From Entomomonas moraniae (GTDB lineage: Bacteria > Pseudomonadota > Gammaproteobacteria > Pseudomonadales > Pseudomonadaceae), in the NCBI RefSeq assembly GCF_003991975.1, contig NZ_CP029822.1:868001-932000 (forward strand): a stretch of 64,000 bases of DNA, given 5' to 3'. Position 1 is the stretch's first letter. The number at the start of each line of letters is the position of its first letter. The notes beneath the pieces are model-generated. The model ran no database searches, had not been told where the DNA came from, and saw nothing but the letters and a program-made list of their open reading frames with translations. Made by a program: the position numbers and the translations under genes. Of the stretch, positions 1 to 10,286 are shown one piece after another.

Positions 1-1360
1 TGATTCCCATTGCTTGTAGTTCTTTTAGTTGTTTAAATGTATTGGTTTGATCATTGATGAAGGCTGTTTCTGTTACCTCAAGTTCTAATTGTTCAGTAGG
101 ATACCCAGTTGTTTCTAAGATACGAGATACGTTTTCGATAAAATTGGGATCTTTTAATTGAATAGGTGATAGATTAACTGAAACTTTTTTATTTATCTTA
201 TATGTTAGAACCTCTTTGCAAACAGTTTCTAAAATCCAATATCCGAGGGGAATAATTTTTCGTGTGTCTTCTGCCACAGGGATGAATGTGTCGGGGCTTA
301 TTAGTCCTAATGTTGGATGTTGCCACCTGAGCAATGCTTCATACCCTGATGTATCATTGTGTAGTAAAGAATATTTTCGTTGATAGAGAATGAATAACTC
401 ATTTTTTTCAATGGCGGTTGACATATCATGAGCTAGCATTTTGATTTCTTGCGTTTTTCCATCAACTTTCTTGTCATAGCAACAAATACGATCATTTATT
501 TTTTTATGGGCTCGGATCATTGCAGTCTCAGCATTATTAACCAAGTCTATTAAATTGTTAGCATCACCAGGATATATAGATGCACCAATGGCAACAGTAA
601 TTAAAAAATCTTGATCGTCTATGGAGTATATGTTGTTAGTACAGCCATAAATACGCCTATAAAAATGGGTAATATCTTCTTTATTATCAAATATCTTTAG
701 TGCAATAAATTGATCATTACTAAAACGAGCCAATATTTCATCGGGAAGGAGATTCTGCTTTATTTTATCGGCAATATTTTTAGCTAGTTTATCGCCTGTG
801 CGATAGCCTCTGTTATTAATGATTTCTTTGAGTGTATCGACACCAAGTAAGCAGATAGCAAGCTTGTTATTCTGTGGTAGATCATTGATATTTGTTTGTG
901 CAATATTAAAAAACTCATTTCGGCTAAATGTGTCTGTTAACGTATCATATTTTGCGAGATAAGAAATTTTATCTAAAAAGTTTTTTTGCTCAGTAATATT
1001 TTTGGTTATTTTCGTAAAACCTTCCAGAGCACCTTTATAATCATATATTGGGTCTATTACAACATGAGCCCAAAAACGATTGCCATCTTTCTTATAACGC
1101 CATCCTTCGCCTTCAAAATGCCCCTGCTTTAAAGCATAATCAAGATTTTGTGCAGGTATTTTTAATATCTGATCATCAAGGCTATAAAAAATACCATAGT
1201 ACTTCCCAATAATTTCACTGTCAGTATAACCTTTTGCTCTTTCAGCTCCTATATTCCAGCTAACAACAATACCTTCTAAGTTTAAGATATAGATAGCATA
1301 ATCTTGTACACTTTCGATAAAATGACGGTAAGAAATATCAGTGAGGTATTGTGAGTTCAT
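1..1360 (-). CDS. PAS-GGDEF-EAL cyclic-di-GMP signalling protein (3' end outside window)
   Basis: I read this frame on the minus strand from an ATG at 1358-1360; it stays open to the window edge, so the C-terminus is missing. An N-terminal PAS/PAC domain (about residues 10-125) contains a WNIGAERAKGY-type segment and is followed by a GGDEF-like domain (about 135-290). The diguanylate cyclase signature is degenerate, reading ARFSNDQF in place of R-GGDEF, so cyclase activity is unlikely. The EAL domain starts with an intact EALLRWQHP motif and includes ELEVTE; the later catalytic motifs lie beyond position 1. By family this would be a phosphodiesterase that lowers cyclic-di-GMP in response to the PAS input. 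No transmembrane segment is visible, so it is probably cytoplasmic. Family assignment is firm; the signal sensed is unknown. Confidence 0.88.
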   Translation of the reverse strand, partial: MNSQYLTDISYRHFIESVQDYAIYILNLEGIVVSWNIGAERAKGYTDSEIIGKYYGIFYSLDDQILKIPAQNLDYALKQGHFEGEGWRYKKDGNRFWAHVVIDPIYDYKGALEGFTKITKNITEQKNFLDKISYLAKYDTLTDTFSRNEFFNIAQTNINDLPQNNKLAICLLGVDTLKEIINNRGYRTGDKLAKNIADKIKQNLLPDEILARFSNDQFIALKIFDNKEDITHFYRRIYGCTNNIYSIDDQDFLITVAIGASIYPGDANNLIDLVNNAETAMIRAHKKINDRICCYDKKVDGKTQEIKMLAHDMSTAIEKNELFILYQRKYSLLHNDTSGYEALLRWQHPTLGLISPDTFIPVAEDTRKIIPLGYWILETVCKEVLTYKINKKVSVNLSPIQLKDPNFIENVSRILETTGYPTEQLELEVTETAFINDQTNTFKQLKELQAMGI

Positions 1361-1617
1361 CTTCCTAATCTCTAAGTAAAATGATGGTCTAACATTTTAT
1401 GCTCTATTTAATATAAATTATACTTTATAATCTAGCCTTGATTCTTATAGCATAGGTCATTGAAAATGGCTTTTTCGACAATGATTTAATATAGCATAAG
1501 ATTTTACTTTTAGCTTGAGTGCCATCATAATTCTTTTGGATATGTGTTATGGGTTTATAATTGTTACTTCTTATGGATAGATAATAAGAATAGCAGGTAA
1601 CTGTTTGGATAATAAGA

Positions 1618-2316
1618 ATGTTTAATATGTTAAAGCAATCCGAGTTTAGAAGAGGCTTGATTGCTGCTATTCCTATCATGATTAGTTTTATTCCATTCTC
1701 TTTGGTTTTAGGCGCGCAAGCTATTCAAAGGGGGATGGTAGTAGGAGAAATATCGGCCATGGTAGCCGTAAATTTTGCGGGAGGGTCTGAGTTTGTTGCT
1801 GTCAATTTATGGACATCACCACCACACCTTTTACTCATTGCATTAATGACATTGTTAGTCAATAGCCGACATATTTTAATGGGGGCAGCGTTGACCCCTT
1901 ATTTAAAAGAAGTACCTAAAAGAAAAGTATTACTTTCTTTATTTTTTATGTGTGATGAAAGTTGGGCGTTAAGTTTTGCCGATATAAAAAAATCACCTAA
2001 GCTACAATTTAATTATCATTATTATTTAGGTGCTAGCTTAGGTCTTTATATTACATGGGTCTTTTTTACAACTATGGGAGCATTAATTGGCCCAATGATT
2101 GGTGATGTAACTCATTATGGTTTTGACATGGCGTTTGTTGCAGTATTTTTAGTCTTATTACGAGGAATGTGGAAAGGTGCTGTTAATTCTATTCCTTGGT
2201 TTGTAAGCCTCGTAGTGGCAGTGATAAGTTATTTATTTATTCCTGGGGCTTGGTATGTACTTTGTGGTGCATGTTCTGGATTATTAACCGCTTTTGTGAT
2301 GTTTAGCCATGATTGA
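1618..2316 (+). CDS. azlC: AzlC-family branched-chain amino acid exporter, large subunit
   Basis: A 232-residue, very hydrophobic protein with several predicted membrane spans. It carries the AzlC/YgaZ signature early on (RRGLIAAIPIMISFIPFSLV) and NFAGGSEFVAVNLW further in. In this family the large subunit and a small AzlD/YgaH partner together export branched-chain amino acids such as valine. The small partner gene follows with an 8-bp overlap, which supports translational coupling. The start at 1618 has a weak GGA-rich upstream sequence; an in-frame ATG at 1627 is possible. It is the first gene of a four-gene same-strand run ending with the adenosyltransferase gene at 5201. The substrate here is inferred from the family only. 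Confidence 0.88.
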   Translation: MFNMLKQSEFRRGLIAAIPIMISFIPFSLVLGAQAIQRGMVVGEISAMVAVNFAGGSEFVAVNLWTSPPHLLLIALMTLLVNSRHILMGAALTPYLKEVPKRKVLLSLFFMCDESWALSFADIKKSPKLQFNYHYYLGASLGLYITWVFFTTMGALIGPMIGDVTHYGFDMAFVAVFLVLLRGMWKGAVNSIPWFVSLVVAVISYLFIPGAWYVLCGACSGLLTAFVMFSHD

Positions 2317-2611
2317 CTTTTACTCAATACTTACGATTTTAGCGATGGCGACAGTCACTTATTTAACGAGAGTAACTGGTTATTTATTATTACGTAATCG
2401 TGTACTGAACCCTCGTTTAACAAAAGTCCTAGAGGCGACCCCCGGTTGTGTTCTCATTGCGGTGATTGCTCCTGCTTTTGCAACGACAAATATTGCTAAT
2501 TTACTAGGTTTAGGCATTACACTATTATTAGCGAGCCGTTTTTCTCTACTGACAACCGTTATAATAAGTATTGTAGCAACGGGATTATTGCGTCACTATA
2601 TAGTGTATTAA
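2309..2611 (+). CDS. azlD: AzlD-family exporter small subunit
   Basis: A 100-residue membrane protein with about three to four hydrophobic segments. It includes the family's conserved TYLTRVTGYLLL region near the N-terminus and a pattern around TPGCVLIAVIAPAF. It overlaps the end of the azlC gene, as the two subunits usually do, and its length is typical of AzlD/YgaH. It should sit in the inner membrane as the partner of AzlC for branched-chain amino acid export. The next gene, a histidine kinase, begins 23 bp downstream on the same strand, so the two are probably co-transcribed. Confidence 0.85.
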   Translation: MIDFYSILTILAMATVTYLTRVTGYLLLRNRVLNPRLTKVLEATPGCVLIAVIAPAFATTNIANLLGLGITLLLASRFSLLTTVIISIVATGLLRHYIVY

Positions 2612-2634
2612 TATATTTAAATACAGGTTATCGC

Positions 2635-4632
2635 GTGGACAAATTACACCGTTTTTTAAAAACACTTCCTGTTCGTCGTAAACTAATGGCTGCATTGTTT
2701 GTGCTATTAATTACAATTCTTATTATTTCTAACCTAGCTTTTATTAGTGCTAGTTATTGGATTACCCAACAAAGTATTGCTCCTCAAGGGTTAGTGACTT
2801 TAGGTAACTTGTATGCAACACCTGCACTCAGTAGTCAACTCTTAACCTCTCAAGAAACAGCTAATGCAGCCTTAGATCAGATGATTGATTATATGCCATT
2901 AAAAGGGGCTGCTATTTATAACAATCAAGGTGTTTTACAAACAAGATTTCCTATTATTAAAAAAGCTCCCGACTTTCCTGAGAATGTAGCGGCCTTAAAT
3001 GATTGGATGATATCGCAGTTTGGTACTAGCTATTCTACTGATTTACGAGGCGAAAATGGTGAGTCTGGCCGATTAGTTCTGCTAGCAAGTAATAGCTTAC
3101 CCATAGCGTTTTATACAGGAATTATCAGTGCGAGCTTAGGGATATTGGTTATTAGTATTTTGTTGTGGTTACTTTTATCAAAACAGGTTAAACGACATAT
3201 AACAATTCCTATTCAAGAGCTAGAAGCATTGGCATTACGTGTGACACGTGAAGAAAATTATGCGTTGCGAGTAATCCCCCATAGTCGTGATGAAATCGGT
3301 CAATTAGCCACTGCATTCAATACCATGTTAAGTCGTATCGAAGCGCGTGAGCAACTTTTAAAGAGTGCGCGTGATGAGGCAGAAGATCTTGCCTCTGAAA
3401 TGAGAGAGACAAATAATCAGCTCATCAAAGAGGTAGAGGTTCGTAGTAAGGTAGAGAAAAAATTAACAGGATTTCAAAGCTATTTAAATAATATTATTAA
3501 CTCAATGCCTTCTGCATTAATTGCGGTTGACGGTGAGTTATACGTAACACAATGGAACCAAGAAGCATCCGCTGTATCAGGTTCAACTTTTGAAGAGGCT
3601 ATTGATCACCCTGTTTTCTTGGCGTTCCCCCATTTAAGACCTTACACAGAACAATTAAAGCAATGTATTGAATCCAATCAAATTGAAAAAGTTGAAAGAG
3701 TCTCTTGGATGCAAGAAGGGAAGGTTTGCCATTATGCCTTAACCTTCTATCCCTTGGCTGGTGAGCACGTTAATGGTGGCGTAATTCGTATTGATGATAT
3801 TACTGATCGCTTAAATCTACAGGAACTGATGGTGCAATCTGAAAAAATGCTATCCGTTGGTGGGTTAGCAGCAGGGATGGCACACGAAATTAACAACCCA
3901 TTAGGTGCTATTTTGCACAATGTTCAAAATATCCGTCGACGCTTGTCGCTGACTTTAGATAAAAATCAACAGTTAGCAAATGAGGCCGATATTTCATTAG
4001 AACATATTAACCATTATCTAGAACTTAGACAAATTCCCTCATTGTTAGATGGTATTTATCAAGCAGGTAGCCGAGCCTCTAAAATTGTTACACACATGTT
4101 ATCTTTTAGCCGACGTAGTAAGCGACAATTAGTTTTATCTGATTTGAGTGGCATCATTCGTCAGACTTTAGAGATTGCAGAGGCCGATTTTTATTTAGGT
4201 GAGTCAACTGATTTTCAAGACATTAAAATTAAATTGGATTTGGATGATAAATTACCGCAGGTTTATGTGGTCACGAATGAGTTAGAGCAGGTGTTACTCA
4301 ACCTATTAAAGAACGCGGCTCAAGCCATTTTTATGCGTGGAGAGAGTACTGTAAAAGGGGTAATACAAATACGGCTTTTCCCACAAGACCAATGGGCCGT
4401 GATTGAAGTTGAGGATAATGGTATTGGTATGAATGAGGTGACTGCTAAACGGATTTTTGAGCCATTTTTTACAACTAAAGAAATTGGCAAGGGAACAGGG
4501 TTAGGTTTGTTTGTTTCGTATTTTATTATTACCAATAACCATAAAGGTGAGTTATTACTGAGATCAAAATTAGGACAGGGTTCTTGTTTTACTTTGCGCT
4601 TACCATTAAATAATCCTTTAATTAAGAAGTAG
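2635..4632 (+). CDS. Membrane sensor histidine kinase (HAMP-PAS-HisKA-HATPase)
   Basis: A 665-residue protein starting at GTG 2635. One transmembrane helix lies at about residues 16-38 and a second at about 158-180, enclosing a periplasmic sensor of some 120 residues. These are followed by a HAMP linker (about 185-235), a coiled coil and a PAS domain (about 280-390). The H-box reads GMAHEINNPLGAI with the phosphoacceptor at H417, in the NtrB-like HExNNPL style. The ATPase domain shows NLLKNAAQAI, DNGIGM and GKGTGLGLF. No response regulator is encoded nearby, so it is an orphan in this window. It lies 23 bp after azlD and 2 bp before the adenosyltransferase gene. The ligand and partner regulator cannot be told from the sequence. 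Confidence 0.9.
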   Translation: MDKLHRFLKTLPVRRKLMAALFVLLITILIISNLAFISASYWITQQSIAPQGLVTLGNLYATPALSSQLLTSQETANAALDQMIDYMPLKGAAIYNNQGVLQTRFPIIKKAPDFPENVAALNDWMISQFGTSYSTDLRGENGESGRLVLLASNSLPIAFYTGIISASLGILVISILLWLLLSKQVKRHITIPIQELEALALRVTREENYALRVIPHSRDEIGQLATAFNTMLSRIEAREQLLKSARDEAEDLASEMRETNNQLIKEVEVRSKVEKKLTGFQSYLNNIINSMPSALIAVDGELYVTQWNQEASAVSGSTFEEAIDHPVFLAFPHLRPYTEQLKQCIESNQIEKVERVSWMQEGKVCHYALTFYPLAGEHVNGGVIRIDDITDRLNLQELMVQSEKMLSVGGLAAGMAHEINNPLGAILHNVQNIRRRLSLTLDKNQQLANEADISLEHINHYLELRQIPSLLDGIYQAGSRASKIVTHMLSFSRRSKRQLVLSDLSGIIRQTLEIAEADFYLGESTDFQDIKIKLDLDDKLPQVYVVTNELEQVLLNLLKNAAQAIFMRGESTVKGVIQIRLFPQDQWAVIEVEDNGIGMNEVTAKRIFEPFFTTKEIGKGTGLGLFVSYFIITNNHKGELLLRSKLGQGSCFTLRLPLNNPLIKK

Positions 4633-4634
4633 AT

Positions 4635-5201
4635 ATGAATAGATTAACAAAAATTTATACAAGGCAAGGTGATGAAGGTCTTACGCGCTTAGCGAGTGGT
4701 GAGCGTGTGGCTAAAAATCATCCCCGTATTCAAGCAATTGGCGAAGTGGATATGTTAAATAGCCAGCTCGGTTTATTACTTTCTTATCTTCATGCCGATA
4801 AAGCAAAGAGTCTAGAAGATTTAGCCTTACAAATAACGCCCTGTTTACATCGTTTATTTGATGTGGGTGGGGAGCTTTCTATGCCAGAGTATCAGGCTAT
4901 ATCAGAGCAGGATGTGACTTATCTTGAATCATTAATAGATGGTTGGAATGAGCATTTAGCCCACTTAAAAGATTTTATCTTACCAACGGGTTCTATTGCT
5001 GCGTCTCAAGCCCATGTGTGCAGAAGCCAAGCAAGAACAGCAGAAAGAAACCTACAGTTATTGCATAAAGATGAACCTTTAAGAAAAGAACTATTAGCGT
5101 ATTTAAATCGCTTATCTGATTTGTTTTTTGTGTTAGCACGTATGATTAACCAATCACAAAAAGTTACTGAAACTTTATGGCAAGCAGCGCAAAAGAAATA
5201 A
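4635..5201 (+). CDS. PduO-type ATP:cob(I)alamin adenosyltransferase
   Basis: A 188-residue protein with the features of the PduO/MMAB family. The N-terminal segment KIYTRQGDEGLTRLASGERV corresponds to the ATP-binding TKxGDxGxT region, followed by IQAIGEVDMLNSQLG. Further on come FILPTGSIAASQAHVCRSQA and the arginine-rich RTAERN helix, and near the end LNRLSDLFFVLAR. The enzyme transfers the adenosyl group of ATP to cob(I)alamin to make adenosylcobalamin, acting as a cytoplasmic trimer. The gene begins 2 bp after the kinase stop codon, so translation is probably coupled. No cobalamin-dependent enzyme lies beside it; the next gene, metE, is the cobalamin-independent methionine synthase. Confidence 0.9.
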   Translation: MNRLTKIYTRQGDEGLTRLASGERVAKNHPRIQAIGEVDMLNSQLGLLLSYLHADKAKSLEDLALQITPCLHRLFDVGGELSMPEYQAISEQDVTYLESLIDGWNEHLAHLKDFILPTGSIAASQAHVCRSQARTAERNLQLLHKDEPLRKELLAYLNRLSDLFFVLARMINQSQKVTETLWQAAQKK

Positions 5202-5336
5202 CTAATTGATAGATGGATTTGCAATAAAAAAATATTTAACATGAATTAAATTGAAGTTGTGTATTAAAAAAATGAGTTTGTTTCATTTTGCTTTATTCTA
5301 GAGAATAGCGCCGTCTATAAATAGGAGTTTGTTACG

Positions 5337-7628
5337 ATGGCGTTAGCACATAATTTAGGTTTCCCCCGCATAGGGCATGACAGAGAATTAAAAAAAGCAC
5401 TAGAGTCCTACTGGCAAGGTAATATCGATGAGTCAGCGTTACAAGCCGTTGGTAAAGAGTTAAGACATAAACATTGGCAGATTCAACAAGAAGCAGGTAT
5501 CGAGTTACTCCCTGTAGGGGATTTTGCTTGGTATGACCATGTATTAACACATTCATTAATGTTCGGTGTGATACCAACACGCCATCAAAATAAAGATAAA
5601 ACCGTAAGTTTAGATACCTTGTTTGCTATGGCTCGCGGTGTTGCTAAATCAAATTGTCAATGTGGTAGTAGCCATGCTCAAGAAATGACCAAGTGGTTTG
5701 ATACCAACTATCACTACCTGGTTCCAGAATTCACTAAAGATCAAGTATTTACATTGTCTTGGAATCAATTATTTGATGAAGTAACCGAGGCCAAACAACT
5801 GGGTTTCAATATAAAACCAGTTATCATTGGCCCATTAACTTATCTCTGGCTAGGCAAAGAAAAAGAAGCTGATTTTAATAAGTTAGCGTTATTGGAACGC
5901 CTACTGCCATTGTACGGAGAGATATTACAACAATTATCTAAGCAAGGGGTAGAGTGGGTACAAATCGATGAGCCTATTTTAGGATTAGATTTACCTCAAG
6001 AATGGAAGTCTGCTTTTGAGCGGGCTTACAATATTTTGCAGCGCGAACCGACTAAAAAATTAATTGCTACTTATTTTTCAGGGATAGGCGATAACATAGG
6101 GTTAGCCAGCTCATTACCTGTTGACGGCCTGCACGTTGATTTAGTACGTGCCCCTGAACAGTTCCCTAGTATTTTAGACCGTATTCCCTCCTATAAAGTA
6201 CTTTCATTAGGTGTAGTGAATGGGCGAAATATCTGGAAAGCAGACTTTGAAAAGTGCCTTTCTATCTTACAACAAGCGGATAAGCGATTAGGCGATCGTT
6301 TATGGGTTGCACCTTCCTGTTCACTACTGCATACACCAGTTGACTTAACTCGAGAAGATCAACTTGATGAAGAGTTAAAAAGCTGGCTTGCATTTGCTGT
6401 TCAAAAATGTAAAGAAATAGCATTGCTTACTAAAGGAATCAATCAACCTAAAGACAATGCGGTTGTCTTAGCTTTACAAGAAAGTACACAGATACAAAAA
6501 AATAAAGCAACCTCTACGCGTATACATAATCAATCGGTACAACATCGTTTAGCGCATATCAAACCACAGGATGTGCGGAGAACTTTAGCATTTGCTGAGC
6601 GCATTAAATTACAGCATGAAAAGCTAAAATTGCCTTTATTTCCTACAACCACCATTGGCTCTTTCCCCCAAACGTCTGCTATCCGGAGTGCAAGAAGCGA
6701 CTTCAAAGCAGGGCGGATAGATCAAAAAGCATATCAGCAATTAATGCATCAAGAGATTAATGATGTCATTGATTTTCAAGAAAGGATAGGGTTAGACGTT
6801 TTGGTACACGGTGAACCCGAACGTAATGATATGGTTGAATATTTTGCAGAGCAGTTAGAAGGGTATTTATTTACTCGTTTTGGTTGGGTACAAAGTTATG
6901 GCTCGCGTTGTGTTAAGCCTGCGATAATCTATGGAGATATTTGGCGCCCCAAAGCAATGACTGTTGATTGGATTTGTTACGCACAAAGTAAGACAAAAAA
7001 AGCGATGAAAGGAATGCTAACAGGACCTGTTACGATGTTAATGTGGTCTTTTCCTCGCGAAGATATATCGTCTGAACTACAAGCAAAACAATTGGCTTTA
7101 GCTATTCGTGACGAAGTGGTTGATTTAGAAGCATCAGGCATCACTGTGATCCAAATTGATGAGGCTGCTTTTAGAGAGGGGTTACCTTTACGCCGTGAGC
7201 GTTGGAAACATTATCTAGACTGGGCCGTTAATGCCTTTAGATTGTGTTCTTCTGGTGTTCGTGATGATACACAAATTCATACGCATATGTGTTATAGCGA
7301 ATTTAATGATGTCATCAGTGCTATTGCAGCAATGGATGCAGATGTCATTACCATTGAAACGTCCCGTTCACAAATGGAACTATTAGATGCTTTTAGAGTA
7401 TTTAATTATCCTAATGAAATTGGGCCAGGAGTGTATGACATTCATTCTCCCAGAGTGCCTTCTGTTGATGAAATAGTTTCTTTGCTCAAAAAAGCAGCTG
7501 AGCTTATTCCAATAGAGCGTTTATGGGTTAATCCTGATTGTGGTCTAAAAACACGCGCATGGCCGGAAACAGAAGCTGCTTTAGTTAATATGGTAACAGC
7601 AGCTAAAGAAATGCGTAAGAAGAAGTAG
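5337..7628 (+). CDS. metE: Cobalamin-independent methionine synthase
   Basis: A 763-residue protein of normal MetE length. It transfers the methyl group of 5-methyltetrahydropteroyl-triglutamate to homocysteine in the last step of methionine synthesis, in the cytoplasm. The N-terminus has the family start [19 protein letters not shown]. The C-terminal half carries [10 protein letters not shown] and the zinc ligands expected for the family: H650 and C652 in THMCYSEF, E674 in TIETSRSQ and C735 in [11 protein letters not shown]. The upstream gap of about 135 bp contains a plausible ribosome site (AGGAG at 5322-5326) but is too short for a usual cobalamin riboswitch. A strong terminator follows at 7641-7655. 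Confidence 0.97.
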   Translation: MALAHNLGFPRIGHDRELKKALESYWQGNIDESALQAVGKELRHKHWQIQQEAGIELLPVGDFAWYDHVLTHSLMFGVIPTRHQNKDKTVSLDTLFAMARGVAKSNCQCGSSHAQEMTKWFDTNYHYLVPEFTKDQVFTLSWNQLFDEVTEAKQLGFNIKPVIIGPLTYLWLGKEKEADFNKLALLERLLPLYGEILQQLSKQGVEWVQIDEPILGLDLPQEWKSAFERAYNILQREPTKKLIATYFSGIGDNIGLASSLPVDGLHVDLVRAPEQFPSILDRIPSYKVLSLGVVNGRNIWKADFEKCLSILQQADKRLGDRLWVAPSCSLLHTPVDLTREDQLDEELKSWLAFAVQKCKEIALLTKGINQPKDNAVVLALQESTQIQKNKATSTRIHNQSVQHRLAHIKPQDVRRTLAFAERIKLQHEKLKLPLFPTTTIGSFPQTSAIRSARSDFKAGRIDQKAYQQLMHQEINDVIDFQERIGLDVLVHGEPERNDMVEYFAEQLEGYLFTRFGWVQSYGSRCVKPAIIYGDIWRPKAMTVDWICYAQSKTKKAMKGMLTGPVTMLMWSFPREDISSELQAKQLALAIRDEVVDLEASGITVIQIDEAAFREGLPLRRERWKHYLDWAVNAFRLCSSGVRDDTQIHTHMCYSEFNDVISAIAAMDADVITIETSRSQMELLDAFRVFNYPNEIGPGVYDIHSPRVPSVDEIVSLLKKAAELIPIERLWVNPDCGLKTRAWPETEAALVNMVTAAKEMRKKK

Positions 7629-7635
7629 AAGTATT

Positions 7636-7662
7636 AAAAAAGCCCTAGAAGGGCTTTTTTTA
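7636..7662. terminator. Bidirectional intrinsic terminator between convergent genes
   Basis: The hairpin AGCCCTAGAAGGGCT (7641-7655) has A-residues on its left and a T-run on its right. It can terminate metE on the plus strand and the convergent beta-propeller gene on the minus strand. Confidence 0.9.
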
Positions 7663-8541
7663 ATTAATCTTTTCAATTTCAAGCAGGCGATCACGACCAC
7701 CTTCAGCTAAGATATATTTATCTGTTCCTATTTTTAGCAACTGTTGTGGTGCTTTCAAATAATTAAGAATAACTCTTAATTTACCATTAGGTTTTAATAG
7801 CAACAAGCGCGCACGGTGAGTAGAGTCTTCAGAAATCCAGAGTCCTTTATCATCACACCTTAAAATACTAGGATAGCGTGTTTTTTTATAGTTTAAAATA
7901 ATAGGATCAGTGCCATCGTCTGCTAATAGTTTCACACGGCTTTTGTCTTTTTCATTGTAATACTTCTTTCCATCAGGGCAGATCGCCAATGTTTCTGCTT
8001 CGTTTAAGCTCGAGCGAATCACTTCCAGTTTTTTAGTTTTTGAGTCATAGCGAAGAATTTGGCTATTTTCTCCTCGGTCTTCTACTGCATAAAGGTATTG
8101 GCCATCGACGGTTAATCCTTGAACATTAGTTCCCTCAAAAAGAGTTTGTAATTTACCATCCTTAAAAAAACTAACGGGATAAACGCCGCCTTCTTGGCTA
8201 AATACAATACCACCATTAAAGGGGGTTATACCATCTGGTTTATCTAAATCTTTGAATAAAACGGTTCTTGTACCATCAGTAGCGATATGAATAATTCTGC
8301 CTTGTTTTTTATTTAGTTCTTCTGCCACTATCAAGCTGCCATCTTGTTGTTTATAAACAGCACTTGCACGTTCAACATCGCTATGAAGTACACGGTATTG
8401 CCATTTCTTCGATGCTACAACGGGGTAGTATTGTTGCCATAAAAAGAAACCGACAGTACCTAGCGCTGCGATGATAAAAAAAATAAAGAAGTATTTGATA
8501 GAAAGAAATAAGCGAGGTTTGCTATTTAGAAGAGACATCAT
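7660..8541 (-). CDS. Membrane-anchored beta-propeller protein (SMP-30/NHL-like), function unknown
   Basis: About 293 residues from the ATG at 8541. A TTG nine bases further upstream is possible and has an AGG in front of it. The N-terminus has one transmembrane helix (about 15-37), then a mostly extracytoplasmic domain of repeated beta-strand blades such as GKLQTLFEGTNVQGLTVDGQ, GQYLYAVEDRGENSQILRYD and LAICPDGKKYYNEKD. This resembles six-bladed SMP-30, gluconolactonase or strictosidine-synthase-like propellers. Catalytic metal ligands could not be placed with confidence, so no reaction is assigned. It is convergent with metE, shares the terminator between them, and has no obvious operon partner. 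Confidence 0.65.
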   Translation of the reverse strand: MMSLLNSKPRLFLSIKYFFIFFIIAALGTVGFFLWQQYYPVVASKKWQYRVLHSDVERASAVYKQQDGSLIVAEELNKKQGRIIHIATDGTRTVLFKDLDKPDGITPFNGGIVFSQEGGVYPVSFFKDGKLQTLFEGTNVQGLTVDGQYLYAVEDRGENSQILRYDSKTKKLEVIRSSLNEAETLAICPDGKKYYNEKDKSRVKLLADDGTDPIILNYKKTRYPSILRCDDKGLWISEDSTHRARLLLLKPNGKLRVILNYLKAPQQLLKIGTDKYILAEGGRDRLLEIEKIN

Positions 8542-8640
8542 GAAATACAAAGAACCTAGAAAAGAGAGTAGGGAACAGTATATAGAATCTAGCTGAGAAG
8601 TCTATGTTAAGTTTTTAATATATTAGGCGTGTCACAAACG

Positions 8641-8681
8641 TTTTTATTGCAAGTTATTACTCAGAATACTTGCAATAAAAA
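8641..8681. terminator. Long perfect inverted repeat, likely terminator of the cyclophilin gene
   Basis: TTTTTATTGCAAGT (8641-8654) is repeated exactly in inverse at 8668-8681 with a 13-nt loop. On the minus strand the 14-bp stem lies 11 bp after the cyclophilin stop and ends in a run of T, which fits an intrinsic terminator. Confidence 0.8.
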
Positions 8682-8691
8682 CTCATCATAA

Positions 8692-9270
8692 CTATAACTG
8701 TTTGGCTGATAAAATGATAATCGACTGAACAGGAACATCAGATGATCCCATACGAAGGGTGGTGCGAGTATCGGCAATTTTATCAACTACATCCATGCCA
8801 GAAACTACTTTACCAAAGACGGCATAACCAAAATCGCGTTGGCTATGATTTAAATAATCATTATTTTTAATGTTGATAAAAAATTGACTTGTAGCGGAGT
8901 TAACATCAAAAGTCCTTGCCATTGCGATGGTGCCACGATCATTACGTAATCCGTTATCTGCCTCATTTTTTATAGAGGGTTGTGTTGGTTTTTGTGTCAT
9001 ATCTTCTGTAAAGCCACCGCCTTGAATCATAAAGTTAGAGATAACACGATGAAAAATAGTGTTGTTATAAAAACCACTATTGACATAATTTAAAAAGTTT
9101 TCGACAGAAACAGGGGCTTGTTGAGGGTAAAGTTCAAGCTCAATATCTCCCATATTGGTTGATAGCAATACATGAGGGTTTTCTGGCTTAGCATTTCCTT
9201 GGTTAGCCCATGTTGATGTAGAAAGTAAAGTAAAACAACAAATTAAAGAGAATAATATTTTTTTTAACAT
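8692..9270 (-). CDS. Exported cyclophilin-type peptidyl-prolyl cis-trans isomerase
   Basis: About 192 residues when started at the ATG at 9270. I chose this start because GGA lies about 7 nt before it and because it yields a clean signal peptide ([17 protein letters not shown]... cut near STWA). The mature part is a complete cyclophilin domain with [38 protein letters not shown] and [20 protein letters not shown]. It should catalyse proline cis-trans isomerisation of proteins folding in the periplasm, like PpiA. It is a single-gene unit, divergent from panB, with its own terminator. Upstream in-frame codons to 9306 are less likely starts. Confidence 0.92.
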   Translation of the reverse strand: MLKKILFSLICCFTLLSTSTWANQGNAKPENPHVLLSTNMGDIELELYPQQAPVSVENFLNYVNSGFYNNTIFHRVISNFMIQGGGFTEDMTQKPTQPSIKNEADNGLRNDRGTIAMARTFDVNSATSQFFINIKNNDYLNHSQRDFGYAVFGKVVSGMDVVDKIADTRTTLRMGSSDVPVQSIIILSAKQL

Positions 9271-9380
9271 CATCTGTTCCATTAATAAAAGCGATTGCGG
9301 TATCATCTTGTATTGTAATAAGACACCATATTAATATGTTTTACAATGAATTAATATAAATATTAGTAAATTGAGGTTAT

Positions 9381-10169
9381 ATGATTACGTTATCCACTTT
9401 GCAAAAAAAGAAAACTGAACAAGAAAAAATAGCGATGCTTACTTGCTATGAAGCGAGCTTTGCAACACTACTTGATGAAGCAGGTGTTGATATCTTGTTA
9501 ATTGGCGATTCGCTAGGTATGACGATACAGGGGCACACCTCAACATTACCTGTTACCTTAGAACAGATGTGCTATCACACAGATGCAGTTGCAAGAGGGG
9601 CAAAGAACGCATTTATTTTGGCGGATTTGTCTTTTGGCAGTTATCAACAAAGTAAAGAGCAAGCTTTTGACTCTGCCAGTAAGTTAATGGCGGCAGGTGC
9701 TCATATGGTGAAGTTGGAAGGTGGCAGCTGCATGGTTGAAACTACAAGCTTTTTACAAGAACGAGGCATTCCAGTTTGTGCCCATTTAGGGTTAACACCT
9801 CAGTCTGTTAATGCATTTGGTGGTTATAAAGTTCAAGGAAAAACCGATGCGGCGGCAAGGCAATTAATTGCGGATGCACAAGCCCATGAGCATGCAGGTG
9901 CAAGTATGGTCTTATTAGAGTGTGTCCCCGCGGAGTTGGCGAAAGAAATAACAACGAGTTTAGAGTGTCCTATTATTGGTATTGGCGCAGGCATCTCTTG
10001 TGATGGGCAGGTGTTAGTACTTCACGATGCCTTGGGTATTTATGCGGGGAAGTCACCTAAATTCTCTAAAAACTTCATGCAAGGTCAAATAAGCATTCAA
10101 GCCGCTGTGGCTGCTTATGTAAAAGAAGTTAAAGAGGGGAGTTTTCCGTCATTGGATCATTCGTTTTAG
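9381..10169 (+). CDS. panB: 3-methyl-2-oxobutanoate hydroxymethyltransferase
   Basis: A 262-residue enzyme of normal PanB length. It adds a hydroxymethyl group from 5,10-methylenetetrahydrofolate to alpha-ketoisovalerate, giving ketopantoate for pantothenate and coenzyme A synthesis. Family motifs include [40 protein letters not shown], the metal-binding aspartates in LLIGDSLG and [14 protein letters not shown], and [20 protein letters not shown]. panC and panD, often adjacent, are not next to it; a transporter gene follows after 117 bp. Cytoplasmic. Confidence 0.97.
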   Translation: MITLSTLQKKKTEQEKIAMLTCYEASFATLLDEAGVDILLIGDSLGMTIQGHTSTLPVTLEQMCYHTDAVARGAKNAFILADLSFGSYQQSKEQAFDSASKLMAAGAHMVKLEGGSCMVETTSFLQERGIPVCAHLGLTPQSVNAFGGYKVQGKTDAAARQLIADAQAHEHAGASMVLLECVPAELAKEITTSLECPIIGIGAGISCDGQVLVLHDALGIYAGKSPKFSKNFMQGQISIQAAVAAYVKEVKEGSFPSLDHSF

Positions 10170-10286
10170 TATAAACTATCATTAGTTTGTGTAATTATAA
10201 AACTATTATTGGACTAGGCAGGGTGTTTTATAATACTCTAATATTCTCTAATAATTAATTTTAATCTTGATGTTGGGATAATAATA

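Noticed and set aside
1425..1679. 84-codon frame on the minus strand upstream of azlC
   Set aside because: It overlaps the start of azlC, its composition is not protein-like and no ribosome site is seen.
5202..5336. Possible cobalamin riboswitch or MetR site before metE
   Set aside because: The gap is too short for a usual cobalamin riboswitch and I could not find a clear TGAA-N5-TTCA site.
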